Notes under the pieces: model-generated
Seen by the model: the letters and a program-made list of their open reading frames with translations, nothing else
Databases searched by the model: none
Told to the model about the DNA's origin: nothing
Position numbers and translations under genes: made by a program
In this document: positions 45,033-53,826 of the stretch, piece after piece
Layout of the letters: the number at the start of each line of letters is the position of its first letter
Position numbering within the stretch: position 1 is the stretch's first letter
Assembly: GCF_031569985.1 (NCBI RefSeq)
Contig: NZ_JAMQKA010000011.1
Location: 1-64,000 of the forward strand
Source of the DNA: JAMQKA01 sp031569985
GTDB lineage: Bacteria > Bacteroidota > Rhodothermia > Balneolales > Balneolaceae
Length of the DNA: 64,000 nucleotides
Direction of reading: 5' to 3'

Positions 45033-46259
45033 CTATTCATACCGGATGGCCTCAGCCGGTTCCACGCCGGAGGCTCGTTTTGCAGGATACCAACTAGCCG
45101 CCAAGCAGAGCAGAAGCGTGCCCGCCAAGATAATTCCCACATCAAAGAGATCTATACTGGCAGGATAGGCATCAATGATGAACGCTGAGGAAAGCTTAAT
45201 TAGACCATACTCCTTTTGGAGCCAGCTGAGTAATAACCCCAGTGATCCGCCGATACCGCAGCCAATAAGCCCGATATAAAGCCCTTGTTTGACGAAAATA
45301 CTTTTAATTTTATCCGGAGAAAGTCCCATGGTAGACAGTATGCCGATATCCCGTTTTTTTTGGATTACAATCATCGTCAATGATCCTACAATGTTCAGCA
45401 CCGCTACCAGAACAATGATCATCAAAATGACGTAGGAGCCCCATTTTTCAAGCAGCATCACATCATAGAGCGGTTTCTGCAGGTCATACCATGTTGAAAT
45501 GGTGTAGTCCGACCCCAGCTTACTTTCAATTTCTGTTTTCACGGAGTTAGCCAGGTCACTATTGGTCAAGCGCAGATCGATGCCGGTAATTTGATTCCGG
45601 TATTCAAACAGCCGCTGAGCGGCCTCCAGGTCTACATACACGACGGGCTCGCTCACCACCTGCTGCATAAAATAGGAGCCGCGGACCTGGAAACGATATA
45701 TACGCGGAAAGGAGAACTGGGTTAATGATTTCCGCATGCCCTCGGCACTGAGGAGGGCTACTTGGTCTCCCACCTCCAGGTTGAACTGGTTTAGCTGGCG
45801 CTCACTCATCACAACCCCAGGCTGTTTATTTCGAACGGAAAGATCAAAAGTGCCATTGGTCATCATCTCTTCTGCCTGATTAAGCCGGAAGAAGTCGTCT
45901 TTTCGGATCCCGCGAATGTCCACCACCTGATCTTGATTCTGTGCATGGGTGAGCAGGGCTTTGTCCGAAATGTATGGGGCGGCCACCATTACCTCCGGTA
46001 TCGATTCCAGCTCTGAAACAAGATCCGGGTTGTACACCATCTCAGTAGTTGTAGCAGACTGAATCCTAATATCGGGATCGTAGGAGAGTAATAATCCCTT
46101 AATGACATCAAAAAAACCATTGAATACCGAAAGTACCACAATCAACAGGGCCGTACCAATGGTAATACCGGTAATACTAATAATGGTTAGCGTTGATATT
46201 AATGAGATATGTTTTCTCGAAAAAAGATACCTGCGGGCTATGTAACTGGTGCTTTCCAT
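45033..46259 (-). CDS. LolC/LolE-type lipoprotein-releasing ABC permease
   Basis: A 408-residue inner-membrane permease from ATG 46259. The layout is one N-terminal helix (SLISTLTIISITGITIGTALLIVVLSVFNGF), a large periplasmic MacB-like domain (about 50-260), then three FtsX helices. The cytoplasmic motif is KKRDIGILSTMGLSPDKIKSIFVKQG. Family role: with LolD, extracts lipoproteins for transfer to the outer membrane. No LolD ATPase gene is adjacent. Confidence 0.88.
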   Translation of the reverse strand: MESTSYIARRYLFSRKHISLISTLTIISITGITIGTALLIVVLSVFNGFFDVIKGLLLSYDPDIRIQSATTTEMVYNPDLVSELESIPEVMVAAPYISDKALLTHAQNQDQVVDIRGIRKDDFFRLNQAEEMMTNGTFDLSVRNKQPGVVMSERQLNQFNLEVGDQVALLSAEGMRKSLTQFSFPRIYRFQVRGSYFMQQVVSEPVVYVDLEAAQRLFEYRNQITGIDLRLTNSDLANSVKTEIESKLGSDYTISTWYDLQKPLYDVMLLEKWGSYVILMIIVLVAVLNIVGSLTMIVIQKKRDIGILSTMGLSPDKIKSIFVKQGLYIGLIGCGIGGSLGLLLSWLQKEYGLIKLSSAFIIDAYPASIDLFDVGIILAGTLLLCLAASWYPAKRASGVEPAEAIRYE

Positions 46260-46912
46260 GATTCGCAAAGATAGGGATTATGTGGCACGGTTCCACTTCT
46301 CAATTTTTAGGGAAAGAGGGAGATTTTTTTACAACTATTGCACATTTTTAAAAATGTGCCAATCCACCGCTATTTTATTTACAACTCTTCTGCTCCATTT
46401 CAAATACCCCTTAGATAATCCAATAGAGCTTTTTTCCACCTTAATACCGACGAATATCAATCCCTTAAAGGCAAACACATTGGTAAATTTATAATAACGT
46501 GCCCGGTATAAGCCATTGTATTACAAATATTTCTTATTAAATATTGAAAGTTAATGTACAAGTTGTTAACGTAGGTAAAGCTTATTATTTGCACTCTTAA
46601 TTGGATGATATAAATGTACGATTCAATTACTGGTGCATTTAGCAATCTGTATGGAATGCGGGTATAACAGGTGATGATAATCTGCCAGTTTCTCAGGCTT
46701 ATCGTCAGTAGTGTTTTTTAAATATTCTAACCTAATATCTGTAATATTATTAATACCTTAGGCATTAAGACCGAGGGCAATTATTGTTTATCTAATTGTC
46801 CGGACTGTATGCGATACTGTAGTTAGTTTTCGGGGTAGTAGCTGTCTCAAAAAAAGAGATTGTGCTATTTACAACAAATAAGAATACCACCTTGCGAGAG
46901 GGAGGAATAACT
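46260..46912. other. AT-rich spacer with a 20-bp perfect palindrome
   Basis: GCACATTTTTAAAAATGTGC at 46340-46359 is a perfect palindrome, a possible operator or short terminator. No convincing gene is seen on either strand. Confidence 0.45.
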
Positions 46913-47266
46913 ATGAGCAAAAAAACAACAACCACACTTTCCAGCAAAGTATCCAACTTGCAGAACTTCATGGAGAGATACGGAGAACAAATCAACTCCC
47001 TGACTGATGAAGAAATCCAAGTCCTTCTCATGATTTCGAGTGGACTAGAAGAGTCGGATATTGCGTGCAGTGCCAATATACCTATCTCCGATGTTAAAAT
47101 TCTCCACTCAAACATTAAGAAAAAGCTTTCTATTGAGACAAAGGAGGATTACGAAGAATATGCCATCGCTTTGGACCTGATTCGAATCTGGTTTGATTCA
47201 CTTTCAATTGTACTTGAGAAAGATTTTAATACCAGGTTTTCGATGGCCGACTCGTTAAAGCAGTAA
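46913..47266 (+). CDS. Orphan LuxR-type HTH protein
   Basis: A 117-residue protein from ATG 46913, preceded by a GGGAGGAAT purine box that supports this start. Residues about 27-85 (LTDEEIQVLLMISSGLEESDIACSANIPISDVKILHSNIKKKLSI) fit a LuxR/GerE helix-turn-helix. No receiver or sensor domain is attached. It precedes a sugar-transferase-like gene by 306 bp, so a role in surface polysaccharide control is possible but unproven. Confidence 0.65.
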   Translation: MSKKTTTTLSSKVSNLQNFMERYGEQINSLTDEEIQVLLMISSGLEESDIACSANIPISDVKILHSNIKKKLSIETKEDYEEYAIALDLIRIWFDSLSIVLEKDFNTRFSMADSLKQ

Positions 47267-47572
47267 TCCCAAAAGATCAGTTTAAGCTTTTAACCCAAGT
47301 GCATTGTCACCCGCACCAGGGTTATCTGAAGGTGTCAGTCTATCTCTTTCCTTCTATTCTATTAATTTTAATCTGCCCACTCTCAACTGCGTATATAACA
47401 TTCCAACGCGTGCGCTAGCTTGGCAGAATCTTAAAAAGAAATTAATTTATTTTATCTGAAAAATATATGAGCTTTCTGAGAGTTATTCTGGCGCGTATTA
47501 ACCTCTGGAAAACACCCATTTGCAAGTTATATCATGGGTTACTCATGCTTTTAAAAACATATTAAATAAAGG
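47267..47572. other. Spacer, no gene seen
   Basis: About 305 bp upstream of the sugar-transferase-like gene. No repeat or hairpin of note is seen; presumably it holds that gene's promoter. Confidence 0.35.
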
Positions 47573-48226
47573 ATGCAGACGATATCTGCAATTGGGGATG
47601 AGAAGCTCTCGGCAAGGGAAAAAATAATGCTCGAGAAGCAGCTGCCGTACAAATCAAAGCATCATCTAAATGGACCTTCAGTTGACTACTTTTTTCATGA
47701 ACTGAAATATGAGGAGGGATTTTTACAACGATGGGTCACCCGGTGCTTTGGGGGGCTTCTTTTTTTATTGAACTTGCTGATACTTCCCCTAATTTCCATT
47801 GGAGTTTTGCTTTCAGGTGCCTCCACGATGCTGCAAAAGGAGAAAAGAATCGGCTTTAGGGGACATCCCATCATTTTATGGCAGTTTCCCACAGAAAATG
47901 AAAGTGGGGAATCGTTTTCATTTGGGCGCTTTTTGGACAGATCGGGTCTTTACAAACTTCCCTGGTCTATCAATATGGTGAAGGGGGAGCTTTTGCTTGT
48001 CGGTCCCAAACCTCTGCTCGAAGAAGACAGCCTGAAGTGGAACAACACCTATGATGAGTTCTACAAGCGCTATGCCACAAAACCCGGCTTTTTTGTGATA
48101 GGCGGTCCCTCTGCGCATTCCAGTGAAGACCAGGTTGAACATATTCTTCAGAAAGAATTTGAATATGTGCTAAAGCCTTCTATTAAAAAAGATTTTGCTA
48201 TAATTCTGGGATCCAGTCCTGCTTAA
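47573..48226 (+). CDS. Degenerate bacterial sugar transferase (WcaJ-like)
   Basis: A 217-residue protein. One membrane helix at about 58-82 (GLLFLLNLLILPLISIGVLL) is followed by a PF02397-like domain: KRIGFRGHPIILWQF, GRFLDRSGLYKLPWSINMVKGELLLVGPKPLLEED and GFFVIGG. Normal members initiate polysaccharides by moving sugar-phosphate to undecaprenyl phosphate. Here the KFRSM and DELPQLWNV motifs are altered, and PRP is PKP. Activity is doubtful. No glycosyltransferase cluster is nearby. Confidence 0.7.
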   Translation: MQTISAIGDEKLSAREKIMLEKQLPYKSKHHLNGPSVDYFFHELKYEEGFLQRWVTRCFGGLLFLLNLLILPLISIGVLLSGASTMLQKEKRIGFRGHPIILWQFPTENESGESFSFGRFLDRSGLYKLPWSINMVKGELLLVGPKPLLEEDSLKWNNTYDEFYKRYATKPGFFVIGGPSAHSSEDQVEHILQKEFEYVLKPSIKKDFAIILGSSPA

Positions 48227-48227
48227 A

Positions 48228-49124
48228 CTAATCATGCGCCTCTTTATCATCTTGGGGTTTAATTGGCAACTCCACTGAAGAGCGCATATGCAGGTCGCGT
48301 TGCGGAAACGGAATTTCCACCTTGTTTTCCCTGAATTTATGGACAATTGCCTGGTTTAGTTCATTTCGTACCCTCGGATGATTTTTTACGTCCGCAATCC
48401 AGGCGCGAAGCTGCATATTCCACGCGGAATCTCCAAAACTGGTGAGATGTACCTGCGGCTCCGGTTTTTTCTGTACGTGCTCATTTTCATCGGCAACTTT
48501 ATGAAGGCACTGCAGAACAATCTCGAGATCGGAGCTATAGGACACTCCCACTTCAATATCAACGCGGAAGGTGGGATCCCCATGTGAATAGTTGATAACA
48601 TCCTGCGAGACAAACTCCGAGTTCGGAACGATTATCGAGATATTATTCAGTGTCCGAATTTTGGTTGACCGGATGTTTATTTCGATGACATCACCCTCGA
48701 TATCCCCCACCATGACGCGGTCTCCTATGCTGATCGGCCGTTCAAAAAGGATGATCAGGCCCGAGATAAAATTCGAGGTCACATTTTGCAGTCCAAAACC
48801 GATACCAACTGACAAGAGGCCGAATATTACAGCCAATCCACTCAGATCAATCCCGATAAACTGGAAGGAGATCAAGGCACCTATGGTAATGATAGTGTAT
48901 TGGGAGATACGGGAGAGGGTATAACTGGTGCCTTCATCAATCTTGAACCGCCGCAGAATTCGCCGGTTCAAAGTCTTGCGTACCATCACCCCCAGGATGA
49001 TAAAAGCCGTTATAAAAAGAAAAAAAACAAACACCGACATTACGGTAACCGGTGTCTCATTAATCCGAAAAAGAACAAAATTGAGGATCTTATTGATATA
49101 CTCCAGAATATCGGTCCAGGTCAT
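48228..49124 (-). CDS. Small-conductance mechanosensitive channel, MscS family
   Basis: A 298-residue inner-membrane channel that releases solutes on hypo-osmotic shock. Three to four helices occupy the first 115 residues. The pore helix LAVIFGLLSVGIGFGLQNVTSNFISGLIILFERPISIGD is the typical MscS TM3 and beta-domain junction. The C-terminal alpha/beta cage follows to about residue 270, then a short polar tail. Convergent with the sugar-transferase-like gene, two bases apart. Confidence 0.92.
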   Translation of the reverse strand: MTWTDILEYINKILNFVLFRINETPVTVMSVFVFFLFITAFIILGVMVRKTLNRRILRRFKIDEGTSYTLSRISQYTIITIGALISFQFIGIDLSGLAVIFGLLSVGIGFGLQNVTSNFISGLIILFERPISIGDRVMVGDIEGDVIEINIRSTKIRTLNNISIIVPNSEFVSQDVINYSHGDPTFRVDIEVGVSYSSDLEIVLQCLHKVADENEHVQKKPEPQVHLTSFGDSAWNMQLRAWIADVKNHPRVRNELNQAIVHKFRENKVEIPFPQRDLHMRSSVELPIKPQDDKEAHD

Positions 49125-49366
49125 AGCACATATAGTTTATGATAATCAGGATGCTGAAAATAGTTAGAGCCTCCAGTAAAAGCTAAAATAGAACGCGGAT
49201 AACACAGATGCTACGGATAAATACTAATATAATATAGTAACTTTAATCAGTAGTGATCTGTTGTACCCGTTTCATCCATGTTCCTTCGACCGCAATAATT
49301 GAATCTGCAGGGCTTTTCTTCTATCTTCCGGGTCTCAAAATATTAACCTCAAGTTATTTAAAAAGA

Positions 49367-49924
49367 ATGCAAATTATCATTTTTGGCCCTCCCGGCGCCG
49401 GCAAAGGAACACAGGCAAAAAAAATAGCTGAAGAGTATGAGATCCCCCATCTTTCGACGGGAGAAATTTTCCGATCGGCTATCAAAAATGAAACCCCGCT
49501 CGGGAAAAAGGTAAAATCGATACTGGACGCCGGTGACCTGGTGCCCGACCAGACCGTAGTGGACCTTGTGGAAGAAGAGCTCAAAAAAGATAAGTATGAG
49601 GACGGGTACATCCTGGACGGTTTTCCACGCACCGTTCCCCAGGCCGAGGCCTTTGATGAAATTCTGGACTCTAACGGCAAAACGCTGGACGCCTTCCTCG
49701 TCCTTGAAGTACCTGAACAGGAGCTTGTTGATCGAATCCTCAGTCGCGGCGAGGGTCGCTCAGACGACACTGAAGAAGGCATCAAAAACAGGCTGGAAGT
49801 CTATGAAAAAGAGACCGCGCCTGTCTTGAATTATTACAAGGAGCAGGGCAAAGTTAACGCCATTGATGGTGTTGGTTCTATTGATGAGATTTTTAGCAGA
49901 ATCAAGGACGCCCTGGAAAAGTAG
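49367..49924 (+). CDS. adk: Adenylate kinase
   Basis: A 185-residue enzyme converting AMP and ATP to two ADP, from ATG 49367; the upstream extension is not coding-like. The P-loop is GPPGAGKGTQ (residues 7-16). The AMP site has HLSTGEIFRSAI, and GYILDGFPRTVPQA is the NMP-core motif. The LID is the short form without zinc cysteines. Length fits short-type kinases. A strong terminator follows. Confidence 0.95.
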   Translation: MQIIIFGPPGAGKGTQAKKIAEEYEIPHLSTGEIFRSAIKNETPLGKKVKSILDAGDLVPDQTVVDLVEEELKKDKYEDGYILDGFPRTVPQAEAFDEILDSNGKTLDAFLVLEVPEQELVDRILSRGEGRSDDTEEGIKNRLEVYEKETAPVLNYYKEQGKVNAIDGVGSIDEIFSRIKDALEK

Positions 49925-49952
49925 GCTAGTTTCTCCGAATTAATTAGTTTTC

Positions 49953-49997
49953 AAAAAACCGCCGGATTCACACAGATATGATCCGGCGGTTTTTTTA
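49953..49997 (+). terminator. Terminator after adk
   Basis: AAAAAACCGCCGGAT pairs with ATCCGGCGGTTTTTT (15-bp stem, 13-nt loop), ending in a T run. Confidence 0.88.
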
Positions 49998-50031
49998 TTT
50001 GGCCAACCAGATCAACATCTTCAGACCTTGT

Positions 50032-50062
50032 GAGATCCTGAAACAAGTTCAGGATGACACAA
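50032..50062. repeat. Partial copy of the TGTGTCATCC dispersed repeat
   Basis: 31 bp identical to 12853-12883. Contains the hairpin ATCCTGAA/TTCAGGAT. It sits in the spacer between adk and the phosphatase-superfamily gene. Confidence 0.7.
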
Positions 50063-50065
50063 TGG

Positions 50066-50956
50066 TTATAATACCTTTAGGGCCGTTGGCGTAATATCCT
50101 GGATACTATCTACTTGTTCAAAAGCTTCCGCCACGGGACCTTTTACAAACAGGGGCACTTGGTTAAAAGTATGAGTCTTGGTCGACAGATCCTCCACATT
50201 GCCGTGATCACTGCTCAAAAGTATGGTATCCCGCTCCCTCCTGTTTTGGATCAGGTACTGCAGGAAAAGATCAAACCTGTGAAGCACATCTTCCGCCTTT
50301 GCGTGACTTCGGGCATGCCCGGCCTTGTCTGTTAGGTAATATTCATATAGCACAAGATCATTATTTACGGCCGCATCCAGCATCCGTTGGCCCGCCTCGG
50401 CAGGTTCTATTTTTGGGACCTCTATGCCCAGCTGCTCCCGCCAAGCTTCCTGGGTAATTTCCGCCGTGATGGCACTTCCCTCTTTCAGGTCCCGTTCTGT
50501 ATGCAGCCGAATACCGGCGCTTTTTGTCATCAACGTTGTGCAGCTCCAGCGGTTTCTCTTCTCCGATCGATCAAAGAAAATATCAGGATAGGCGTTCATA
50601 AACACGCAGCTTTTTCCCAGCTCCGTCGCCCTCTTGAAGATACTCCTGTTTCTCAGCCCGGGTTTGGTTTTTGAATGTGGAAAGGGTCCAAAATGGCGAC
50701 CAACAATTTTAGCCGCATTTTCTCCCGTAAACAGGGTGGCCTGCCCCGTCCCGCTTTGGGGCAATCCCTCGATCCCTAATGTAGCATCAATTCCTTTAAA
50801 AAGGTGGTAATTCTCTGCAACATTCTCCGCTCGGCCCGAAAAAGACTGCCCCCTGCACATAGCTTCAAAGCCAGCATACTGCTGCCGGGTGAACGGATTA
50901 TTTCGACCCTCTTCTCCAAGGCCTACCCCATCAATAAACAGAAAGATTATGGCCAT
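50066..50956 (-). CDS. Metalloenzyme of the alkaline phosphatase/phosphoglycerate mutase superfamily
   Basis: A 296-residue protein. The metal-binding fold is visible at IIFLFIDGVGLGEEG (first Asp), SGTGQATLFTG (nucleophile region with Thr), EYYLTDKAGHAR and LLSSDHGNVED. These fit PF01676 metalloenzymes such as phosphopentomutase and 2,3-bisphosphoglycerate-independent mutase, but the protein is shorter than either. The substrate is unknown. It lies 12 bp downstream of dtd on the same strand, so the two likely form an operon. Confidence 0.78.
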   Translation of the reverse strand: MAIIFLFIDGVGLGEEGRNNPFTRQQYAGFEAMCRGQSFSGRAENVAENYHLFKGIDATLGIEGLPQSGTGQATLFTGENAAKIVGRHFGPFPHSKTKPGLRNRSIFKRATELGKSCVFMNAYPDIFFDRSEKRNRWSCTTLMTKSAGIRLHTERDLKEGSAITAEITQEAWREQLGIEVPKIEPAEAGQRMLDAAVNNDLVLYEYYLTDKAGHARSHAKAEDVLHRFDLFLQYLIQNRRERDTILLSSDHGNVEDLSTKTHTFNQVPLFVKGPVAEAFEQVDSIQDITPTALKVL

Positions 50957-50968
50957 CTACGCTACCTG

Positions 50969-51409
50969 TCAGCGATCCAATATTATCGTTACGGGACCAT
51001 CATTAAGGAGTTCTACATCCATATAAGCCCCAAAAACTCCCGTTTCTACATTCACATCGGAATGTTCTTTAAAATAACTAATCATCTTTTCATAAAGTTC
51101 TTCCGCCTTATCCGGACCTGCAGCCTTGATATAACTGGGACGATTTCCCTTTTCAGCATCACCATACAGTGTAAACTGGGAAACCACCAATAGCTCGCCC
51201 CCCACATGCTGTACTGAATCATTCATTTTTCCACTCTCATCATCAAATATTCGGAGTTTCAGTATCTTCTCGCACATCCATTCCAACTCCTCTTCTGAGT
51301 CCTCTTCATGGATTCCAACCAGTAATAATAATCCATTTTGGATCGAACCCGTTTCTTTGTTATCGACCTCAACTTTGGCGTGACGCACGCGCTGTACTAC
51401 CACTCGCAT
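50969..51409 (-). CDS. dtd: D-aminoacyl-tRNA deacylase
   Basis: A 146-residue proofreading enzyme removing D-amino acids from tRNA. The family start MRVVVQRVRHAKVEVD is present, with the active-site segments SQFTLYGDAEKGNRPSY and NDGPVTIILD. The cross-subunit Gly-Pro element is conserved as GPV. Length is standard. It is transcribed away from the oriC candidate. Confidence 0.95.
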   Translation of the reverse strand: MRVVVQRVRHAKVEVDNKETGSIQNGLLLLVGIHEEDSEEELEWMCEKILKLRIFDDESGKMNDSVQHVGGELLVVSQFTLYGDAEKGNRPSYIKAAGPDKAEELYEKMISYFKEHSDVNVETGVFGAYMDVELLNDGPVTIILDR

Positions 51410-51429
51410 ATCTAAGTCCCATTTATTTC

Positions 51430-51789
51430 CGTGGATAACTCTGTGGAAAACTTATAACAGAGAAAATCTACTTTAATTTTAGGAGAGTTCTCAACAACAC
51501 TTAACAATGAATCGGAGTTATCCACAGGTTGTCCACGTTGATTTTCGTGTTAATAAAAAGATAAATATCATAACTGCGAAAGTGTGGATTGTGGATAACT
51601 GATAATCTTACCCGTAAATCCCTGTTATTTAAAGGGAATATTATCCACAAAAGATATCCACATTCCTCCCACAATTTTGTCAAGGGGGGTGTAATATTTT
51701 CTTTTCAACTTATCCACAGTTTCTACTACGTACTACTAACAATATTAATCTTATTATACTTGTATAAAACGCGAGGAAAACGTGGATAA
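51430..51789. other. Candidate chromosomal replication origin (oriC)
   Basis: Perfect DnaA boxes TTATCCACA lie at 51518-51526, 51641-51649 and 51710-51718 on the plus strand and 51590-51598 on the minus strand. Near matches are at 51430-51438, 51442-51450, 51654-51662 and 51781-51789, with weaker ones at 51529 and 51583. Four bases after the 51710 box comes CTACTACGTACTACTAAC (51723-51740), a DnaA-trio-like run (3'-GAT-5' on the other strand), then an AT-rich stretch to 51770. Flanking genes are divergent. No dnaA is adjacent. The call rests on box density and on nearby gyrBA, mnmG-rsmG and parS sites. Confidence 0.85.
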
Positions 51790-51864
51790 AATCCTTTTAA
51801 AAAGATTGGCCTTTATTTCTATATTTTGATCAGTCGGTTCAACGTAATCTTTAGTAACGGTTCA

Positions 51865-52386
51865 ATGGAAAATCTTAAATACCCTGTTGGTCAAGACCTC
51901 TCTCCCGAAGAGTTTTCTGCTGATCGAACTAACCAACAGATCGAAGAGATTAAATCACTCGCGGGTAAACTTCGCAAAGCTGTTAGTCCGCTGGCCGACC
52001 AGCAGCTTGACACCGCGTACCGCCCCGGGGGATGGACCGTGCGACAGGTCGTTCATCACATCGCCGATAGTCACATTAACAGCTACATCCGCATGAAGTG
52101 GGCTCTTACCGAAAAGGATACCACAATCAAACCCTACAACCAGGGGGCGTGGGCCGAACTCGCTGATTATGAAGCCCCTGTTGAAGTTTCCCTTGATCTG
52201 ATCACCAGCCTCCATACCCGCTGGGGATACCTGCTGGACAGCCTGACCGAGAAGCAGCTGATGATAGAATACAACCACCCTGAATCAGGCAAACAGTCCC
52301 TTTGGCGACATATTGACCATTATGCGTGGCACGGCCGACATCATCTGGCGCATATTACTTCACTAATCGAAAGAAAAAACTGGTAG
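51865..52386 (+). CDS. DinB-like metal-dependent hydrolase (YfiT/BstA type)
   Basis: A 173-residue four-helix-bundle protein from ATG 51865. It has the YfiT pattern KYPVGQDLSPEEFSADRTNQQIEEI, RPGGWTVRQVVHHIADSHINSYIRMKWALTE and HIDHYAWHGRHHLAHITSL. Histidines in VVHHIADSH and HGRHH are the expected metal ligands. The family includes bacillithiol transferases and putative hydrolases; the thiol partner in this organism is unknown. First gene right of oriC, 11 bp upstream of purM. Confidence 0.85.
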   Translation: MENLKYPVGQDLSPEEFSADRTNQQIEEIKSLAGKLRKAVSPLADQQLDTAYRPGGWTVRQVVHHIADSHINSYIRMKWALTEKDTTIKPYNQGAWAELADYEAPVEVSLDLITSLHTRWGYLLDSLTEKQLMIEYNHPESGKQSLWRHIDHYAWHGRHHLAHITSLIERKNW

Positions 52387-52397
52387 TACCGAATTTT

Positions 52398-53405
52398 ATG
52401 AGCAAGAAAAAGAGCATCACCTACAAAGACTCCGGCGTCGACATTGAGGCGGGCGAAGAGATGGTCAATTCCATTAAAGGAGTGGTTCGCGAGACCCACA
52501 ACGCTTCGGTTCTAACCGATATCGGGGGATTTGGCGGGTTTTTCCGCCCGGACCTGGCCAATTTTGATGATCCTGTATTTGTGAGCAGTGTTGACGGGGT
52601 GGGAACCAAGCTGATTGTGGCGTTTAAAACCGAGAGATACGACACCGTGGGACAGGATCTGGTCAACCACTGCGTGAATGATATTGCCGTTTGTGGTGCC
52701 CAGCCCCTCTTTTTCCTGGATTACTTTTCTACCGGCAAGCTGAAGCAAAATGTGGGATATGATGTGGTTAAAGGATTTTCAAAAGCCTGTAAAGAAAATG
52801 GGGTGGCACTGATCGGGGGCGAAACGGCCGAGATGCCCGATATCTACAGCGAGGGCGAATTTGACCTGGCCGGTACCATCGTGGGTATTGTGGATCGTGA
52901 TGAAATTATTAATGGTAAAAATATCCAGAAAGGCGACCTCCTGCTTGGCTTTGAGAGCAGTGGTCTGCATACCAACGGGTACTCTTTGGCGCGGAAGGTG
53001 CTGTTTTCGGAATACGATGTCAGCGATCACGTAGAGCAGCTCGGCACCACCGTGGGTGATGCTATGCTCTCGGTGCACCGATCGTACCTGTCGCTTATTT
53101 CAGAACTGAAGGGTATCGATGAGGTGAATGGATTTTCTCATATCACCGGGGGCGGGATCGTGGGCAACACCAAGCGGATCCTGCCGGAAGGGCGCTCACT
53201 CGATATCGATTGGGACAGCTGGGACCGGCCGGCCATTTTTAAGTTGATCCAGGAACTGGGTAACGTTCCCGAAGACGATATGCGGGCGACCTTCAACCTC
53301 GGCATTGGTCTGATCGCCGTGGTGGATCCGGAGGCCGCAGACGAGGTGAGAGACTGGGCAGAGAAAAATGACGAGTCAATTTATGAGCTGGGAACGGTAA
53401 AGTAA
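52398..53405 (+). CDS. purM: Phosphoribosylformylglycinamidine cyclo-ligase
   Basis: A 335-residue AIR synthetase of purine synthesis, from ATG 52398; an upstream start would overlap the DinB-like gene. ATP/Mg-binding segments SSVDGVGTKLIVAFKTERYDTVGQDLVNHCVNDIAVCGAQPLFFLDYF and the GGETAEMPDIYSEGEFDLAGTIVG motif are intact. Late motifs are SSGLHTNGYSLARKVLF and HITGGGIVGNTKRILP. Other pur genes are not in the window. Confidence 0.95.
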   Translation: MSKKKSITYKDSGVDIEAGEEMVNSIKGVVRETHNASVLTDIGGFGGFFRPDLANFDDPVFVSSVDGVGTKLIVAFKTERYDTVGQDLVNHCVNDIAVCGAQPLFFLDYFSTGKLKQNVGYDVVKGFSKACKENGVALIGGETAEMPDIYSEGEFDLAGTIVGIVDRDEIINGKNIQKGDLLLGFESSGLHTNGYSLARKVLFSEYDVSDHVEQLGTTVGDAMLSVHRSYLSLISELKGIDEVNGFSHITGGGIVGNTKRILPEGRSLDIDWDSWDRPAIFKLIQELGNVPEDDMRATFNLGIGLIAVVDPEAADEVRDWAEKNDESIYELGTVK

Positions 53406-53419
53406 TTTGAATTTATCAT

Positions 53420-53767
53420 ATGCCGAAAGTCTACCTGCTAAAAATAGCACACGGCCGTAGTGGTGACAAAGGAAACACCAGCAATGTGGGGATCATCGCC
53501 CGGCATCCCGATATCTATCCTTTCCTCAAAGAGAAGCTTACGGCCGAGGTTGTCAAAGAGCATATGAAGAATATTTGCAAGGGCAAGGTGGAGCGGTATG
53601 AGATGTCCAACATCGGGGCGCTCAACTTCGTGCTGCACGAGAGTCTCGGCGGCGGTGGTACCGTTTCACTGAAGATCGATGCCCAAGGCAAAACGCATGC
53701 CTTTACGCTGCTCCGCATGAAGCTGGAGGTGCCGGATGAGTTGTTGCGACTGGTGGAAGCTAGCTAA
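53420..53767 (+). CDS. AtuA-related ferredoxin-fold protein
   Basis: A 115-residue protein starting MPKVYLLKIAHGRSGDKGNTSNVGIIA, the signature of the small domain found C-terminal to AtuA (acyclic terpene utilisation) or as a separate protein. The rest reads YEMSNIGALNFVLHESLGGGGTVSLKIDAQGKTHA. In many genomes it is next to the large AtuA-like protein and acyl-CoA enzymes; here it only follows purM by 14 bp. Precise role unknown. Confidence 0.8.
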   Translation: MPKVYLLKIAHGRSGDKGNTSNVGIIARHPDIYPFLKEKLTAEVVKEHMKNICKGKVERYEMSNIGALNFVLHESLGGGGTVSLKIDAQGKTHAFTLLRMKLEVPDELLRLVEAS

Positions 53768-53826
53768 TTCCGTGTATCTGCCAAAGTGTTTCAGTCTCGC
53801 TTGGATGGAATTCCTGGTAATTCGTT

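Noticed and set aside
50804..51193. 129-codon plus-strand frame opposite dtd
   Set aside because: It is a shadow of the dtd and phosphatase-superfamily genes on the other strand.
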